A stretch of 64,000 nucleotides of DNA from Rusavskia elegans (GCA_011316305.1 SAUG01000007.1:453182-517181); one strand, 5' to 3'. Counted from the first letter of the stretch, positions 22,617-34,418 are shown. Program-made: numbers and translations. Notes: generated from the letters alone by a model not told the origin.

Positions 22617-24599
22617 ATGGCAGGTATATTCGAACAGCCACGAAATGCAGGGACGCTCTGTAAGTGATTTTGTCTCGGTTTTCCGTTCCTGCTGACGAAA
22701 GCAACCTCAGTTCTTGGCGGCCAGAAAATCAGCGGAGCCGATATACGAGATCAAAATGGTATACAGCTGAACCCTTGCTCTGTATTGTGCCAACCCGTTG
22801 ATCCTTAATCAGTTCACGCAACGCAGGCGATCGCGAATGTAGTGAAGAGCTCCTTTGGCCCCTCTGGATTGGATAAGATGATGGTTGATGACATCGGAGT
22901 ATGTCAGTCTTGAATCTGCTGGTTGTATATGAGCTGAGGCGCGCTAGGAAGTCACAGTAACAAATGATGGAGCCACAATATTAAGTCTTCTTGAGGTCGA
23001 ACATCCAGCTGGAAGGATACTGGTGGATCTGGCCCAGCAGCAAGATCGAGAGGTAGGCCAACGTGAAAATCTAGAGATACCACTACATATTGATCAACAA
23101 TTCAGGTTGGGGATGGTACCACCTCGGTGGTCATCATAGCAGCAGAGCTCCTCCGTCGCGCCAATGAACTCGTGAAGAACCGAATACATCCAACCACAAT
23201 CATAACAGGCTACAGATTAGCTCTCCGTGAAGCTGTCAAGTACATGTCCGAGAATATCAGTACCAGAGTGGAATCGCTTGGTCGAGAGTCTCTCATCAAC
23301 ATTGCCAAAACATCAATGTCTTCCAAAATCATCGGATCTGATAGCGACTTCTTCTCCAACCTGGTTGTCGACGCAATGCAATCCGTGAGAACCACCAATA
23401 ATCGTGGTGAAATAAAGTATCCCGTCAAAGCTGTAAACGTCCTCAAAGCGCACGGTGCCTCCGCTACCGAATCGGTTCTCGTTAAAGGCTATGCGCTCAA
23501 CTGTACCGTTGCCTCTCAAGCAATGAAAACGCGCATCACCGACGCCAAGATCGCCGTCCTGGACATGAATCTCCAAAAGGAGCGCATGAAGCTCGGTGTC
23601 AATATCACCATCGACGACCCCTCCCAACTCGAACAGATCCGTGCCCGAGAGGCTTCAATTGTCACCGAGCGCGTGTCCATGATCCTCAAGTCCGGCGCAA
23701 ATGTCCTCTTCACCACCAAGGGCATCGACGACCTCGTCCTTAAACTCTTCATCGAAAAAGGCGCCATGGCCGTCCGCCGCGCAAAGAAGGAAGACCTCCG
23801 GCGCATCGCCAAAGCCACCGGCGCAACCCTCATTTCTTCTCTCAGCGACCTGAACGGCGATGAAAAATTCGAAGCCTCGAATCTCGGTCACGCCGACGAA
23901 GTCGTCCAAGAGCGCATTTCGGACGACGAATGCATCCTCGTCAAAGGCACGAAAGCATTCACCTCCGCCTCCATCATCCTGCGCGGGAGCAACGAATACC
24001 AACTCGACGAAATGGAACGCTCGGTCCACGACTCCCTCTCGGCCGTCAAACGCACCCTCGAATCCGGTTCCATCGTGCCTGGCGGCGGCGCCGTGGAAAC
24101 GGCATTGCACATCTACCTCGAAGAATTCGCCCTATCAGTCGGCAGCAGAGAACAACTGGCCATTGGTGAATTCGCGCAAACGCTTCTCGTCGTCCCCAAA
24201 ACCCTTGCGACCAACGCCGCGAAGGACAGTGCGGAACTCGTCGCTCAACTACGCTCTTATCACGCCTCCTCACAGCGACTCTCAGATGAATCAACAACTC
24301 AAGGTCCACCGTCATCACCATCAAAGGGTCAAAAGGGTTCGGCGGCGCAGCAGGAACCGTCGAAGGAGGAGAAGCTGATGGCGAAGAGGCGGGGATATAG
24401 GAATTATGGGCTGGATCTCAGCAGGGGGAAAGTAGTGGATATGGTGAAGGTGGGGGTCATGGAGCCGAGCATGAGTAAAGTGCGGCAGTTGAAGAGCGCG
24501 GTGGAGGCTTGTATTGCTATTATGAGGATAGATACGCTGATCAAGCTGGATCCGGAAAAGAGAGGTGGAGATGGGGATCCGCACGGGGGGATGATGTAG
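22617..24599 (+). CDS. TCP1: T-complex protein 1 subunit alpha (CCT1)
   Basis: Subunit of the cytosolic TRiC/CCT chaperonin that folds actin and tubulin. Five exons: 22617-22659, 22711-22758, 22813-22898, 22948-23052, 23106-24599 (introns 49-54 bp); 591 aa. Group II chaperonin signatures: [22 protein letters not shown], the ATPase motif GDGTT (intron 4 lies between E and V of REVGDGTT), and GGGAVE in the C-terminal equatorial domain. The 2nd and 3rd exons are needed to restore [18 protein letters not shown]. The C-terminus GGMM is typical. Odd: a low-complexity Ser/Gln/Pro/Lys stretch of roughly 40 residues (starts about [12 protein letters not shown]) interrupts the equatorial domain and makes the protein ~25-35 residues longer than most orthologues; an unrecognised intron there is an alternative. 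Confidence 0.95.
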
Positions 24600-24810
24600 A
24601 TGGATATGGAGCAATGTTATCTACCTGCCTACCTTATCCCTCCATCTGCTAAGGTCTCAGGATCATTGGAAGCCGTCAGCAACAGCGCGGAACGAGGCTT
24701 TTTTCTCGGTATTCGAGCGAGATATGAACCACGAGCCTCCACCTGAGTCCATGTTCTCGAAATGCCAATCATACATGCCCAACAATGTGCCTCTGCTACC
24801 CTTCCCCGGC

Positions 24811-25958
24811 TCAGCTGGCCTGATGAGGACGAATTGGTTGAGACTGGGTCAGCGATCAAGCTCCAACAGAAGAAAGCATAATGAAATTACTTACGAAAGG
24901 CCCTTCCACATAATCGAACTTGCCAGACATATCGGTAAAGAGGACATCCTTCGGCCTCTTCGCTCCACTCTTCGCCATCGGGCTAATGAAATTAAGCCGA
25001 TACCCCGGATAGAAATCCACCGCCCCTTCAATCTCCGTCAAATGCTCTGCACTCAAATCCACACTCAACGCGTCAATATTCCCCTGCAGATGCTCGATCT
25101 TGCGGCCCACAACAGTAGGAAATACATAGGGCGCTTTATGCGATCTATACGCCAGCGCGACGCTCGTGAGGGTCGTATTCTTGGCTTTTGCGAGCTTTTC
25201 GAGCGCGGCGCTGACTTTGACGTCTTTCTCCCGCGGCGGCGCCATGTTGCGGTCTTTGCCGGCGACGGCTTCGCGCTGTTCTCCGGTTTTGAAATTGCCG
25301 CCTCCGAGGGGACCCTAGGGCATGATGCCCATGCCTTCGGCCGCCCACATGGATAGGATATCGCGCTCGAAGTCGCGGTCTGCGGCGCTCCAGCGGCCTT
25401 CGTAGACGACGAATTGGCGGAGGCCTTTGTCACGGGCGTACTCGTTGGCTTTCGTGACGATCCAGGCGGGAGTGTCACTGATGCCGAGGTAGAGGACTTT
25501 GCCTTAGACGGTGTCGAGGGAATGCATGAGCTCGGGGGATGCTGGTGGTGAAGCGCCACCAGTGGACGAACATGATGTCGATGTAGTGGGTTTGGAGCTT
25601 TTGTAGACTTGCTTGGAGGCTGAGGTTCAGGCTTTTGGTACCGTTACCGGTTGTGTTGGCGTGGATGATGCTGTCGAAGCCTTTGTAGGTTTCGCAGCCA
25701 AAGCCGTATTTGGTGGCTACGACCATCTGATCTCGTAGCCCAGGCTTCGAGGCCAGCCATTCGCCGATCCACATTTCTGATTGCTCGTTCTGGTAGGTGT
25801 TGGCCGCATCGATGAAGTTTCCGCCCTGGTCCTTGTAGAAACCGAGGACTTCGAAAACGGTCTTTTTGTCCATTGCCTCCATGATTGGAGCCCTGGTTGT
25901 GGATGTCAAATTGCATAGTGCTAAGAACAGTATTCCTCAATACAAGAGTAAAGCTCAA
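24811..25958 (-). pseudogene. aryl-alcohol dehydrogenase-like aldo/keto reductase, broken
   Basis: Family: fungal AAD/norsolorinic-acid-reductase-like aldo/keto reductases (NADPH, cytosol). Recognisable pieces in order: MDKKTVFEVLGFYKDQGGNFIDAANTYQNEQSE (~25,880 down), catalytic Tyr/His context YIDIMFVHWW, YLGISDTPAWIVTKAN, FERDILSMWAAEGM, GPLGGGNFKTGEQ, VFPTVVGRKIEHL, GKFDYVEGPF. The last intron is 24844-24894 and the last exon is 24811-24843. Lesions: one extra base in the five-G run 25534-25538 (C run on the coding strand), TAA at 25504-25506 where the family has a polar residue, and TAG at 25315-25317 where the family has Trp (MPWG). A frame change near 25,890 between LSTMQF and MEAMDKK is also probable. 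Both nonsense changes are of CpA-to-TpA (RIP) type. Not translatable as a full enzyme. Confidence 0.85.
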
Positions 25959-27004
25959 GAGATATAGAAGTAGGACTTCAACAATGGGAGGACAATCAAG
26001 AAGAAGCGGATACGGATGAGAGGTATTAATAATGAAGTGTCTATCTTAGTAGCGAAACCACCAGCTTGCTTTCAAAGCATCACCTACCTAGAGCACACCG
26101 TCGTCTACGCCGCTGGAATAGCTGCTGCGGGAAGGCAGTACATCTTGGGCGCCATCCCGGATCGGAATGAACGAGGAAGCCATCTCAAGTCGATGTCGCC
26201 AGTCAGTCTTGAATATATGATGTGAGTGGCAGACGGGCGTCTCGATGCCGGCCTTTAGCATGCTTCCATGACTTCGCCCACGCCATCGGGAATATTTATG
26301 CCGTCTGTAGTACAACAGGGTCTACAACAGTATTGAGCTGTCGTGCAGCGGTAAGGATTTAACGGAAGAGCAAGCGCCGGAACGCGCATCAATCCATAAC
26401 GCCAGGGCCAATGAGAGCGACTCCAGCAGTGCTCCAAGTGGAAATTCCGGGGAAGGATTTTGAAGGCACACGACGTACGAACGGGGTACTCTACATACAG
26501 TAGTGACTTGGTACCTGCATGACCACCTGTGGGTTATCGCCGAGGTCCAGAAAAGGGTCTTATCGAGATATCGATGTACATTATTGGCGGCGATTCCCAG
26601 ATAATCAGTGCATGGCCTCTACTACTCTCCCAGAGTTATAAGACTACCATCGCGCCAATCCCCATTAAAGTACTTTTAAGGTAGATATGCGCGGCCTAGC
26701 CACAAACTGAAGCGTACAAAGTAAATCTGTATATACATGTGAATAAAAGCATAAGCGTGACGGGAACGTCATCCGTCCAGCAATAAATACGAATGTCGAG
26801 CAACTACAATGCGTATAAATGGGTATAGTGCAACGCAGAAACCGGAAGATGACACTGACAAAAGACATCAAACCCTGATCCATCGTGAAGCCCAACATTC
26901 GACCCAAACATTGGCTTCCAACCAGCACCACTTCTGCCAAAACACCCATGACGCCCTCGCCCATCATCGAGACATGAAAAACTTGACCGAACAAGTGTTG
27001 ATGC
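25959..27004. other. intergenic DNA, no supported gene
   Basis: About 1 kb of normal composition between the reductase pseudogene and the 3' end of the SH3 protein gene. Only short unsupported frames are present. The distal part is probably the 3' UTR of the SH3 gene. Confidence 0.5.
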
Positions 27005-28950
27005 TCACGATTCCAGGCCGCCCGGTCGATTCGCCAAGTTGGCTTCTTCCGCATCTTCGCCATCGATTGTGGACTTCCAATGTTCGGGCAGACAAACGCA
27101 CACCAACTACTGCAATGTTAGCCATGGTATACTTGTATCATGCTCTAAAAGCTTGCATACCGGGAACGCCTTGACTTCTCCGTCTGGCGACAAAGATACT
27201 TCTCTCCTGGCAGAGCCGTTGGACACCCCACTATCCCGTTGCAATCTGCGTTTGGCTTCGTACGTCTCCACCCGGTCACGGATTCTTACCCCCGTTGCCC
27301 ATCCATCATCCCATATGCCAACAACTTTGAGCATATCACCCCGTTCCAATTCAAATTCATCCCCCGCTCGGGGCTGGTAGGCCCACAGCGTGGCAACAGC
27401 ATCCCCCGGATGGATCTCGTCCGGCGAATAGTAGTCCTTGAACGCCTGGAGCTGCTCCGACTGCCCGCTCGCCATGCCTTCAGGTGAGGAGTACTGGCCT
27501 TCACTGCCCGAGTTCGGCGAACTATGATCGTCGGTGGCCCCCAGCACTGACTGACTTGTCAGCGACCCGTGCCGTTTACCGGTAATGGGCCGACCTCCAG
27601 GACGTGATTCAGGTGTTCCGCCGTATCCTTCGGATTCCGAGGTGTCGCCGTACCGTCTTCCTCCCGTGGCAGCTGCAGTGTTGCCATATGAAGGAGAGTC
27701 GCTTGAGGCGCCTGTCAATGCTGCCATTCTGGCTACCCGACCACCAGTTTGAGTTTCGTTCGATGTTTGAGCACCTTGGCTGCTAGGGAGGGGAGCAAAG
27801 GCCATGTTAGGACCGCCTCTATGGGGAGGCGATAGCTGATTGAACACGCTTTGTCGTTGGTGACGATTCCTCCACCTTCCAAACATACCTGTACAGCATA
27901 ACAGAATCACGGCCACTATAAGAAGCGCGCCCACAACGGCGCCCACCGCAATGCCAGCAATGGCTCCCCCAGACAGCCCATTATGACCAGATCCGCCCCG
28001 AGCGGGAGCCGCTGGTGATCCAGTTGCTGACGGAGAGCTGCCGCTGGTCGAAGACGGGAAAAGCGGCGGCATAGAGGAAGTGATCGGCAGCTCAACGCCT
28101 ACACAGCGAGTTGTTACGTTCGAGCCCAAGCAGCACGAATCCGTAGCGTTTGGCGAACTTGCTGCACAAAAGCCGCACAGCCCCTGGAGATTGGACGAGA
28201 AACCACAATCATTTGGCTCATTCTCTGCTCCTGTGACGCATCTTGCGCTGAGGGAGTCGCTCGGTAAAGCGCAAGTGGTGAAGTCTGCTCGAATCTGGTC
28301 GATGAAATTCTGATTGGGTCGACCACAGAGCTGATCGTTGACAGTGATGGATTCTTCGCTTGTTGCTTGCTGAGCCTGTTGAGGATTAGAAAGGTCTCAA
28401 GGGGACTGACGGTACACTTACACAGGACTCAGCACACAATGGGCGAGCATCGGAGGTAGATAGGGAACATGGCTCGATGGATTGCTGGACGATGGAATTA
28501 CAAATTACACTGGTTGTATATCGTGCGTAGAAGTTTGTGGTGTTCATTAGATTAACATTATCGCAACCAAGGAGTTGCTGGTACCTTGATCATGTCAGCT
28601 TACAGTCAAGCGATAGGGAGGGGCATGAGGACTTTTGCTGAACATAATTAGTTGTAACATATCGACTCAATTGGTCGTCGAATTGCTGTGTGCTGGATAC
28701 GAAGGCAAGGAAAGGACTACATCTGGTCAGCGTTTGTCCCGTCAGAGCCTGAGCAAACAACGTACAATTGGCCGGACAGGGTCGAGCCTGCGGATATTGA
28801 AGAGGAATTGAATGCTGAACACTGTGTGGAGCTTGCCAGAGATATGCAGCTCTGCGCATTAGTTGGTGGAACAGTTGCGAGGAATGCGAGAAGTAGCGAG
28901 GAAACCGATCCCGAAGAGCATCGGCGCGTCTCCTTGCTCTTCTGCTGCAT
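27005..28950 (-). CDS. single-pass membrane protein with Cys-rich ectodomain and cytoplasmic SH3 domain
   Basis: Five exons on the minus strand: 28766-28950, 28644-28716, 28422-28577, 27161-28375, 27005-27106 (introns 46-66 bp); 576 aa. Layout: signal peptide (hydrophobic LLLAFLATVPPTNA, cleavage near residue 32); an ectodomain with many Cys and N-glycosylation sequons (NTTNFY, NATDSCC, NVTTRC); a Ser/Pro linker; a transmembrane helix about 276-300 (AIAGIAVGAVVGALLIVAVILL) flanked by Arg; a long Ser/Gly cytosolic linker; and an SH3 domain from about 462 (AVATLWAYQPRAGDEFELERGDML, VGIWDDGWATGVR) continuing over the last intron (AFP, LVCVCLPEHW). The layout resembles fungal Fus1-like/SH3 sensor proteins. 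The role is unknown; a scaffold or sensor at the plasma membrane is inference. The donor of the second intron (28,643) is the least certain boundary. Confidence 0.82.
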
Positions 28951-29620
28951 GTCCGTCGTGGAAAAATGACTTCTATATATTCTATCGTCGATGAAAACTC
29001 ATTGTGTTGTGGAAAGACGACCGTCTTCCCACATGTGCGACAACGTCTGTTGGCCCGTGACCGCGTGAGTACCACGGTATGAGAGCTCAGTTTTCCAGTA
29101 AGCACCTAATAGAAGAGGACTCCCTGATATGGGGATTTGAACGGCTCGACGGGAGAATGGAAAGGTAACGAGAGACGAGAAAAGGAATGAGACTGGGAAT
29201 GATTGTGTTGCAAGCTCAGTTGTCAATTGATTGTTGTAGAGTAAAGTACTTGCTTACCTTAGGGGACGACGCTAGTGGGTACCAGTAAATTGGATGATCG
29301 ACAATTCGACATGAAGCTTTTGATCCCCTGTCACCCACGAACTCCACTCCAGAGCAAACAATATTTTCAGCCGGGACTTCGTCAACCACCTTCTCTTGAA
29401 CTTGCTCCACCGTATGACTTACATACAGCATCAGAGTCGAATACAATCCTCTCTATCAGGCGACTGTGGGGCTTGTCTCCCAATATGACTTCGAGTCAGG
29501 GTTGAGCCCTAAGTTGAACGACGTCCGCCGTTCCCTTCCCATAGAGAAAAGAGTTGGTAGGGCGGACCATTGGAATATCGAATCGCTTATCTCACGTCGG
29601 CAGGCGTCAGTAAAGTCACT
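28951..29620. other. divergent intergenic region, SH3 protein / prolyl-tRNA synthetase
   Basis: 670 bp between divergent start codons; no recognisable gene. An in-frame ATG at 29,570 could extend the synthetase by 17 residues. Confidence 0.5.
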
Positions 29621-31580
29621 ATGGCTTCCAGAACCGACGAAGAAGCTGCAGGAGCAGCACCAATCGCAGACCGCACAGCTGCAATCAATGATGACCAAAT
29701 AGACACTAAGGACGTCTCGAAGAACGCGTTAAAGAAAGCTCAAAAGCAAGAAAGGCTCGCTGCCGAGAAAGCGAACAAGTCAGCCACCAACACTACCAAG
29801 GAAGCTGGCAGAGCAGAAGCTAAGAAAGCCGTCAGCAAGATGCCAAAGAAGAAGATTGAAGGCGCCGCACTCATTGGCATTGATGTGTCCAAGGAAGAAG
29901 ACTTCTCCGGATGGTATCAGCAGGTCCTGACCAAAGGGGATATGCTTGATTACTACGACATTTCTGGCTGCTACATATTGAAGGTCTGCTTAGCCCCCGC
30001 AAGCAAAGCATCGTGCGGACTAACCGCCGACAGCCTGCCTCGTTCTTCATTTGGGAAGAGATCCAGCAATGGTTCAATAAAAAGATTAAGAGTATAGGTG
30101 TCAAGAATTGTGCTTTCCCAATGTTCGTTTCTCAGGATGTCCTCGAGAGGGAGAAGGAGCATATAGAAGGTTTTGCTGCAGAGGTAGCTTGGGTCACACA
30201 TGCGTAAGGAGCCGTCGCGTTTCTCCTCAACAACCCCTTATCTGACTTTGTTCAAGGGGAAACTCGAAATTAGAGAAGAAAATCGCCATCCGTCCAACTT
30301 CGGAAACAGTAATGTACCCTTATTATGCAAAATGGATACGAAGCCACCGAGATCTTCCCCTTCGACTCAATCAATGGAACTCCGTTGTCCGATGGGAATT
30401 CAAGCATCCTCAGCCTTTCCTTCGGACGAGAGAGTTCCTCTGGCAAGAAGGGCACACGGCCCATATAGACGAGCAAGGTGCGGGTAAGGAGGTCCTCCAA
30501 ATTCTCGAATGGTACGCTGGTGTATACGAGGACCTTCTCGCCGTCCCTGTGATTCGAGGTCGCAAAACAGAAAAAGAAAAGTTTGCCGGAGGGCTCTACA
30601 CAACCACGGTTGAGGGCTATATCCCATTCAATGGTCGAGGAATCCAAGGTGGAACTAGCCATTGCCTCGGTCAAAATTTCAGCAAAATGTTCGGCATCAC
30701 CGTTGAGGATCCATCCGCCAAAGAAGGCGAAAAGAAGCCACCTTTACATGTTTGGCAGAACTCATGGGGTCTCTCGACGCGGGTCATAGGCGTCATGGTC
30801 ATGATCCACAGCGACAATCATGGTCTCGTCCTCCCACCTCGAGTTGCCGAAATACAGGTTGTCATTGTTCCAGTTGGCATCACTGCCAAAACAACTGAGG
30901 CAGAAAAAACCTCGATCCACGATCAAGTTGACGCTCTAGCCACCGTCCTCCGAGCTTCCGACATCCGCGCCGAGACGGATATGCGCGAAGGCTACTCCCC
31001 TGGCTGGAAATTCAACGAATGGGAAATGCGAGGTGTCCCGTTGCGGCTGGAATTTGGCCCCGGCGAATCAGAAGGCCATTTCGTAACCACAGCCAGGCGG
31101 GATATCCCAGGGAAAGACGGAAAAGGTCGAATTACTGTTCAAGATCTTGGCAAGGATGTCCCGGCGCTACTCGACACCATACAATCCGACCTTTACAAGC
31201 GTGCGGAGGAAAGTTACAAATCCCACACAATCAAAATTACTAATTGGGATGATTTCGTCCCAGCTTTGAACAACAAAAATGTCTGCCTTATTCCGCACTG
31301 TCTCGAAGAGAATTGTGAGGACGAGGTCAAGGATATGAGCGCGAAGAAGGCGGCCGAGGGCAGCGATGAGCCTGAGGATGCCAAAGCGCCGAGTATGGGG
31401 GCTAAGAGTTTGTGTATCCCATTCGAGCAGCCGCCGGAGGGTATCGAGGACGGCAAGACGAAATGTACGAATCCGAATTGCAAGAACCTGGCAAAGGCGT
31501 GGTGCCTATTTGGACGTAAGTCAGGTAATCCCTTGGAGCTATTTAGGTCTGACTGACTTGTGTTCTTAGGGAGCTATTGA
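29621..31580 (+). CDS. prolyl-tRNA synthetase, cytosolic (eukaryotic/archaeal type)
   Basis: Charges tRNA-Pro. Exons 29621-29983, 30034-30203, 30257-31515, 31570-31580 (introns 50, 53, 54 bp); 600 aa. The N-terminus is a Lys/Ala-rich helical extension. The class II core is clear: motif 1 region (YYDISGCYIL, IWEEIQQWF), motif 2 RPTSETVMYPYYAKWI and RWEFKHPQPFLRTREFLWQEGHTAH, motif 3 near QNSWGLSTRVIGVMVMIHSD. An anticodon-binding domain follows (PRVAEIQVVIVPV). The Zn-binding-like C-terminus has C..HCLEENC and C.NPNCKN Cys pairs and ends FGRSY. The last coding exon is only 11 nt (GG AGC TAT TGA), needed to give the universal Tyr C-terminus. Yeast YHR020W is the nearest characterised relative by architecture. 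Confidence 0.95.
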
Positions 31581-31836
31581 GGTGTCTAGGCATATGACGG
31601 TCACGAGACTAACGGTAAGCTTGAGCGTTGACATATAAAGTAGAAGTTGTTCGTCGATTGGCGAAGTGATCGCAGGCACCGGATCTACTCAGCATAGCGT
31701 AAGAGGAAAACATCGCCTTCTTGATTAGATTAGGCTCACTGACACTCTCAAGTCACAAAAGGCAACGAACTTGCTTCGAGTACCATAAGTTCAACCAAGG
31801 CTAGTAACGGGTTCACTTTATATGGCAGAACCTCCT

Positions 31837-32514
31837 TCAAGCATCTGCATCCCTCTCCAAAAACCCTGGGTCATTCTCCACCCGCCTCTCAAATTTCTCC
31901 CACCACCCCGTAAAACTCCTCAGCGGCACCATCTCCTCGCCTCCTACAGTCGTCTGTCCTGCAAAGCTAGCCAGGAAATTGAATGCATTCTTGATAATCC
32001 TTTGAGCCAGTACCTTGGTTGAGACCGGCGATGCTGATGAAGCCCTCTTATTCCCAAGCACAAGAGCAGAGGACGTTTTGAGCGAAGCCAATTGGGCTTC
32101 GATCGTCGCTGCCGGTTCAATGGCAATGCCGATTGCTATCTGCGAGTCCGATGATGCTGCGCCATTTGCGAAATCATTCGGTCCATCGGTCATCTCGTTC
32201 TCCATATCCGCTGAACCGCCCATGTTGGCATTCGCATTACCGTTACCATTGTTTACTTTGAATATTGCCGTTTGCTTGTCATTGCCTATGGCGCCCAGTA
32301 ATTTGAACTCTGGATTCGGGCTGGGGAACTGGATGTAGACTGCGGCGAGGGTATCTATTGGGAGTACGTTGCCGGGAACGAGGAAAATTACGACGTGGCT
32401 GAAGGGTGGGGAGGAGGGTATGCTGAAGGCGTATTGTGTTGGTGAGATGGTTAATGGATTTGTGATGACGGGCCGAGAGGGAAGGATGACGCCGAAGGGT
32501 GGTACTTGAGCCAT
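31837..32514 (-). CDS. OPI10: Hikeshi / OPI10 family protein
   Basis: Single exon, 225 aa. The N-terminal half matches the Hikeshi fold: FGVILPSRPV, FSIPSSPPFSHVVIFLVPG, AAVYIQFPSPNPEFKLLGAIGNDKQTAIFKV. Then comes an Asn/Ala/Gly-rich loop and the C-terminal segment AQRIIKNAFNFLASFAG. The C-terminal aromatic/acidic tail (GWWEKFERRVENDPGFLE) is also typical. Known: human Hikeshi imports Hsp70 into the nucleus under heat stress; yeast Opi10 mutants overproduce inositol. It is tail-to-tail with prolyl-tRNA synthetase (256 bp) and divergent from the Nudix gene. Confidence 0.93.
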   Translation of the reverse strand: MAQVPPFGVILPSRPVITNPLTISPTQYAFSIPSSPPFSHVVIFLVPGNVLPIDTLAAVYIQFPSPNPEFKLLGAIGNDKQTAIFKVNNGNGNANANMGGSADMENEMTDGPNDFANGAASSDSQIAIGIAIEPAATIEAQLASLKTSSALVLGNKRASSASPVSTKVLAQRIIKNAFNFLASFAGQTTVGGEEMVPLRSFTGWWEKFERRVENDPGFLERDADA

Positions 32515-32792
32515 TGAATTGGAATCAAGGCGGTAGTAACATCTCGTAGAGACTGCTTGGAAATTCTACCTGTGATTTGGAAAGGCAAGACATGATTGTT
32601 TGCGAAAGTGTTGGAGCTGTTTGTAGGAATATGCTAGAGCTGACGAAATTCCAACGGCTTCCGAAGCACATGCTCAGCCCTTGCACAACACAAAAAACGT
32701 CATACCGTTATCTTATCGATACGATACTCCGTAAGCAATTGTTATTAAACCAAAAAATTTTACCGGCGGTTCTTAAAGACTGAGAGGGCAGG

Positions 32793-33798
32793 ATGAAATC
32801 CAATTTGGATCTCGTCAACGATTGTGACAGGTAAGTTCAACTCGATGACTGACTGTACAAGCTGTAATGCTGACAACAAGCACAGCTTTCCTTACTACGA
32901 CGATGATCCCCAAGCCTACACCGAGCTGGTCTCTTCCTACTACAAGCTCTACACACAACCAAATTCAAAGCCAGTCGGTTATGTTTTACCTTGGGTTGTC
33001 AAACAGATGCCTTGGGACGATGCCCATTGGATTGTGGACCATGACAAGAAGCAAATCTACCCAAGGTTACCCCAAAGTAAAGTATTCGACGCGACCTTGA
33101 GGAAAGCCCGGGAGATTGGAGCCTTCAAAATTCTGGAGAAGTGGAGGAACGAGTTGTATAGCGTACACCGCGAGTCTGGTTTGGATCCTATGGGCGATCC
33201 GACAATCACGATGGAGCGATCGGGGAGTCCCCTCTTTGGGATCGTGACCTATGGGGTGCACATGACCACGTATGTCAACACGCAGGACGGAATGAAGATC
33301 TGGGTACCGAAAAGGGCAAAGGGAAAGACGTATGGAGGACTTCTTGACAACACAGTGGCTGGTGGTATTGCAACAGGAGAGCAGCCGCTCGAATGCATCG
33401 TGAGAGAAGGTGCAGAAGAGGCTTCATTTCCTGAAGAGCTCGTTCGTTCTGCAGCAAAACTCTGCGGCACCATTTCCTACTTCAGCTTCCGGGACGAGCG
33501 AGCTGGCGGAGAGAGCGGCCTGCTTCAGCCGGAGGTTCAATTCGTCTATGACATGGAAGTCGGCGAGGACGTGGTACCAAAACCGTGCGATGACGAGGTC
33601 GAGGATTTCCGACTCTGGTCCGTCGATGAAGTACAGAAAGCCCTTTCGGAAGGCCTGTTCAAGCCGAACTGCGCTCTGCTTTTGTTGGATTTTTTTATCC
33701 GACATGGGATCCTGACCCCGGAGAACGAAAAGAACTACGTCGAGATCGTCTCGAGGCTCCACCGGAGGTTACCATTTCCCACTGCGACCGTAATGTGA
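32793..33798 (+). CDS. Nudix hydrolase with N-terminal DUF4743 domain
   Basis: Exons 32793-32830 and 32886-33798 (intron 55 bp, splits the Ser codon); 316 aa. The short first exon gives MKSNLDLVNDCDSFPYY, the expected DUF4743 start; without it the frame would begin inside the intron. DUF4743 covers about residues 1-130. The Nudix box spans about 172-195: G-x5-E-x7-RE-x2-EE (GIATGEQPLECIVREGAEEA), with all key Glu and Arg present. The family is annotated as thiamine pyrophosphokinase-related and includes yeast YJR142W, reported to act on oxidised thiamine diphosphate; substrate here is by analogy. Converges on RPB8. Confidence 0.92.
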
Positions 33799-33930
33799 AG
33801 CAGTAACGCCAGACACCTTGCTATGCATCCTTAGGCTAGATACCCTCCCATCAAATTTCCGACGCTGGCAAATGCTGGACAGTCGAAGACATCCATCTCT
33901 TCTATCTTCGTATGTGATGTGTATGCTGGG

Positions 33931-34418
33931 TCATTTCTTGATAAGAAGATAAACGTAGTCGATTCGTAAAGGCGTCAATTTTCGGTAGGGGCCTTGCATG
34001 TAGAGTAACAACCCTCCAAACGAGACATACACCTTGCTGTTCGAGCACACATGGTCAGCAGTGTGATGAGAACATAAGCGGCAGCATTCAAATACATGTT
34101 TTCGTCGTCACCCTCTTCAAACCGGTAAACCTTGCCATGGCACACATAGTCATACTCGTCTGCCAGCGTCTGCTCACCCCTTGCTACACCCCTCCATCCT
34201 TTGGTGTCATCCTTAGTACCGTCCAATGACAGCGACGAAGCGATCGCTATTGAGAGTCGTTCACCAATACTGCAAGGATACAATTCGGTGTTGACGTCCA
34301 AAGTAAATTCTGTGTCGCCGTTCTCGTTGTTGCCCTTAAGGCGTGAGACGCGATCGTATTTCTGATCGTTGATATCGGTGAGAGTGAAAGCATCCGCATA
34401 CAGCTGGGAGTCGCCCAT
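33931..34418 (-). CDS. RPB8: RNA polymerases I, II and III shared subunit RPABC3
   Basis: Exons 34096-34418 and 33931-34036 (intron 59 bp); 142 aa, the family size. Features: MGDSQLYADAFTLTDINDQKYDRVSRL at the start, TLDVNTELYPCSIGERLSIAIASSLSLDG, DYVCHGKVYRFEEGDDENI, and after the intron KVYVSFGGLLLYMQGPYRKLTPLRIDYVYLLIKK. This is the OB-fold subunit common to all three nuclear RNA polymerases. The start was set at MGDSQ rather than an upstream in-frame ATG, matching orthologues. The 5' end is 189 bp from ELP4 in divergent orientation. Confidence 0.96.

Noticed and set aside
23655..24110. 151-codon minus-strand frame inside CCT1
   Set aside because: Shadow of the GC-rich third positions of CCT1; no independent evidence.
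24663..24810. Open minus-strand frame (FVLIRPAEPGKG...) that looked like a last exon of the reductase
   Set aside because: It cannot be joined in phase, whereas the exon 24811-24843 gives a clean end (YVEGPFSQPIRPHQAS). Probably chance.
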